This document shows positions 5,751-5,926 of a stretch of 5,926 nucleotides of DNA, one piece after another. Within the stretch, counting starts at the first letter, position 1. The number at the start of each line of letters is the position of its first letter. Location: assembly GCA_003560175.1 (NCBI GenBank), contig PWIZ01000087.1, forward strand, positions 1 to 5,926, given 5' to 3'. Source of the stretch: Halomonas sp. GTDB lineage: Bacteria; Pseudomonadota; Gammaproteobacteria; Pseudomonadales; Halomonadaceae. The notes beneath the pieces were generated by a model. That model had not been told where the DNA came from. It searched no databases and was given only the letters and a program-made list of their open reading frames with translations. The translations under genes were made by a program, and so were the position numbers.

Positions 5751-5819
5751 GGGCGGTGCGACTATGGCACTGAAACGCGGGGGCTATCGGCCGCCAGCAG
5801 GCCACGGGCGATGACTTTC

Positions 5820-5926
5820 TCAAACGACGACTTGCCGGCGAGCGGCCACGGCCTGGCCGAGGCGCTCGAGCAGGGGCTTGATACGCGCGTGCTTCATGGT
5901 CATCGAGGCCTTGTTGACCACCAGGC
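5820..5926 (-). CDS. hisG: ATP phosphoribosyltransferase, C-terminal end (cut by window edge)
   Basis: HisG condenses ATP with phosphoribosyl pyrophosphate, the first and feedback-controlled step of histidine synthesis. Only the last 34 codons and two bases are in the window: LVVNKASMTMKHARIKPLLE, then RLGQAVAARRQVVV and a TGA stop at 5822-5820. The VVNKASMKxxH block near the carboxy terminus is typical of the short-form HisG (HisG-S), which lacks the C-terminal regulatory domain and needs HisZ. The absence of a longer tail supports the short form here. The position directly upstream of hisD on the same strand matches the Pseudomonas hisG-hisD arrangement. Identification is based on a short segment plus context. 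Confidence 0.88.
   Translation of the reverse strand, partial: LVVNKASMTMKHARIKPLLERLGQAVAARRQVVV

Noticed and set aside
4876..5814. Long plus-strand open frame of 312 codons opposite hisD
   Set aside because: It is antisense to hisD, which has all catalytic and zinc residues. Long open antisense frames are common in GC-rich genes, and the translation has no recognisable domain.
1..5926. Mobile element, CRISPR array, tRNA or defence-system genes
   Set aside because: No transposase or integrase motifs, no spaced direct repeats and no tRNA-like arms were found. All coding space is accounted for by conserved core genes.

Overview
The window is high-GC, densely coding chromosomal DNA from a gammaproteobacterium. 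Protein sequences and gene order suggest a Halomonas-like or Pseudomonas-like member, but I infer this without a database search. It holds conserved housekeeping and envelope genes. I see no transposase, integrase, phage gene, tRNA, rRNA or CRISPR array, and no sign of a new defence or biosynthetic system.

Layout, left to right. (1) The start of rplM (ribosomal protein L13) is on the minus strand, cut by the window edge. It is preceded by a 156-bp gap with its probable promoter and a leader that can fold into two adjacent stem-loops. (2) zapE, a complete division-associated AFG1-type ATPase gene, is on the minus strand upstream of rplM. (3) A 183-bp divergent spacer carries back-to-back promoters. 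(4) zapG/yhcB, a small membrane-anchored coiled-coil protein gene, is on the plus strand and is best started at a GTG behind a good ribosome binding site. (5) A NIF3/YbgI-family gene on the minus strand is interrupted by one in-frame amber codon. The last 50 codons are still perfectly readable up to the natural stop. (6) A 117-bp divergent spacer contains a dyad built from two opposed -10-like hexamers. (7) degS/algW, a membrane-anchored periplasmic serine protease gene with one PDZ domain, is on the plus strand and ends at a strong intrinsic terminator. (8) hisD (histidinol dehydrogenase), on the minus strand, converges on it. (9) The last codons of hisG (ATP phosphoribosyltransferase) lie upstream of hisD on the same strand and run off the window.

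Functionally, zapE and zapG link to cell division and envelope growth. DegS/AlgW would start the sigma-E (AlgU) envelope-stress response by cutting an anti-sigma factor. HisG and HisD catalyse the first and the last steps of histidine synthesis. The rplM-zapE-zapG-degS order matches the arrangement known from E. coli, and a degS/algW gene beside hisD-hisG matches Pseudomonas, so the neighbourhood looks ancestral.

The most notable observation is the amber codon in the NIF3 gene. It would remove two of the five expected metal ligands while leaving the rest of the frame intact. Next come several symmetric DNA elements at promoters (zapE -10 palindrome, NIF3/degS dyad, zapG leader hairpin).
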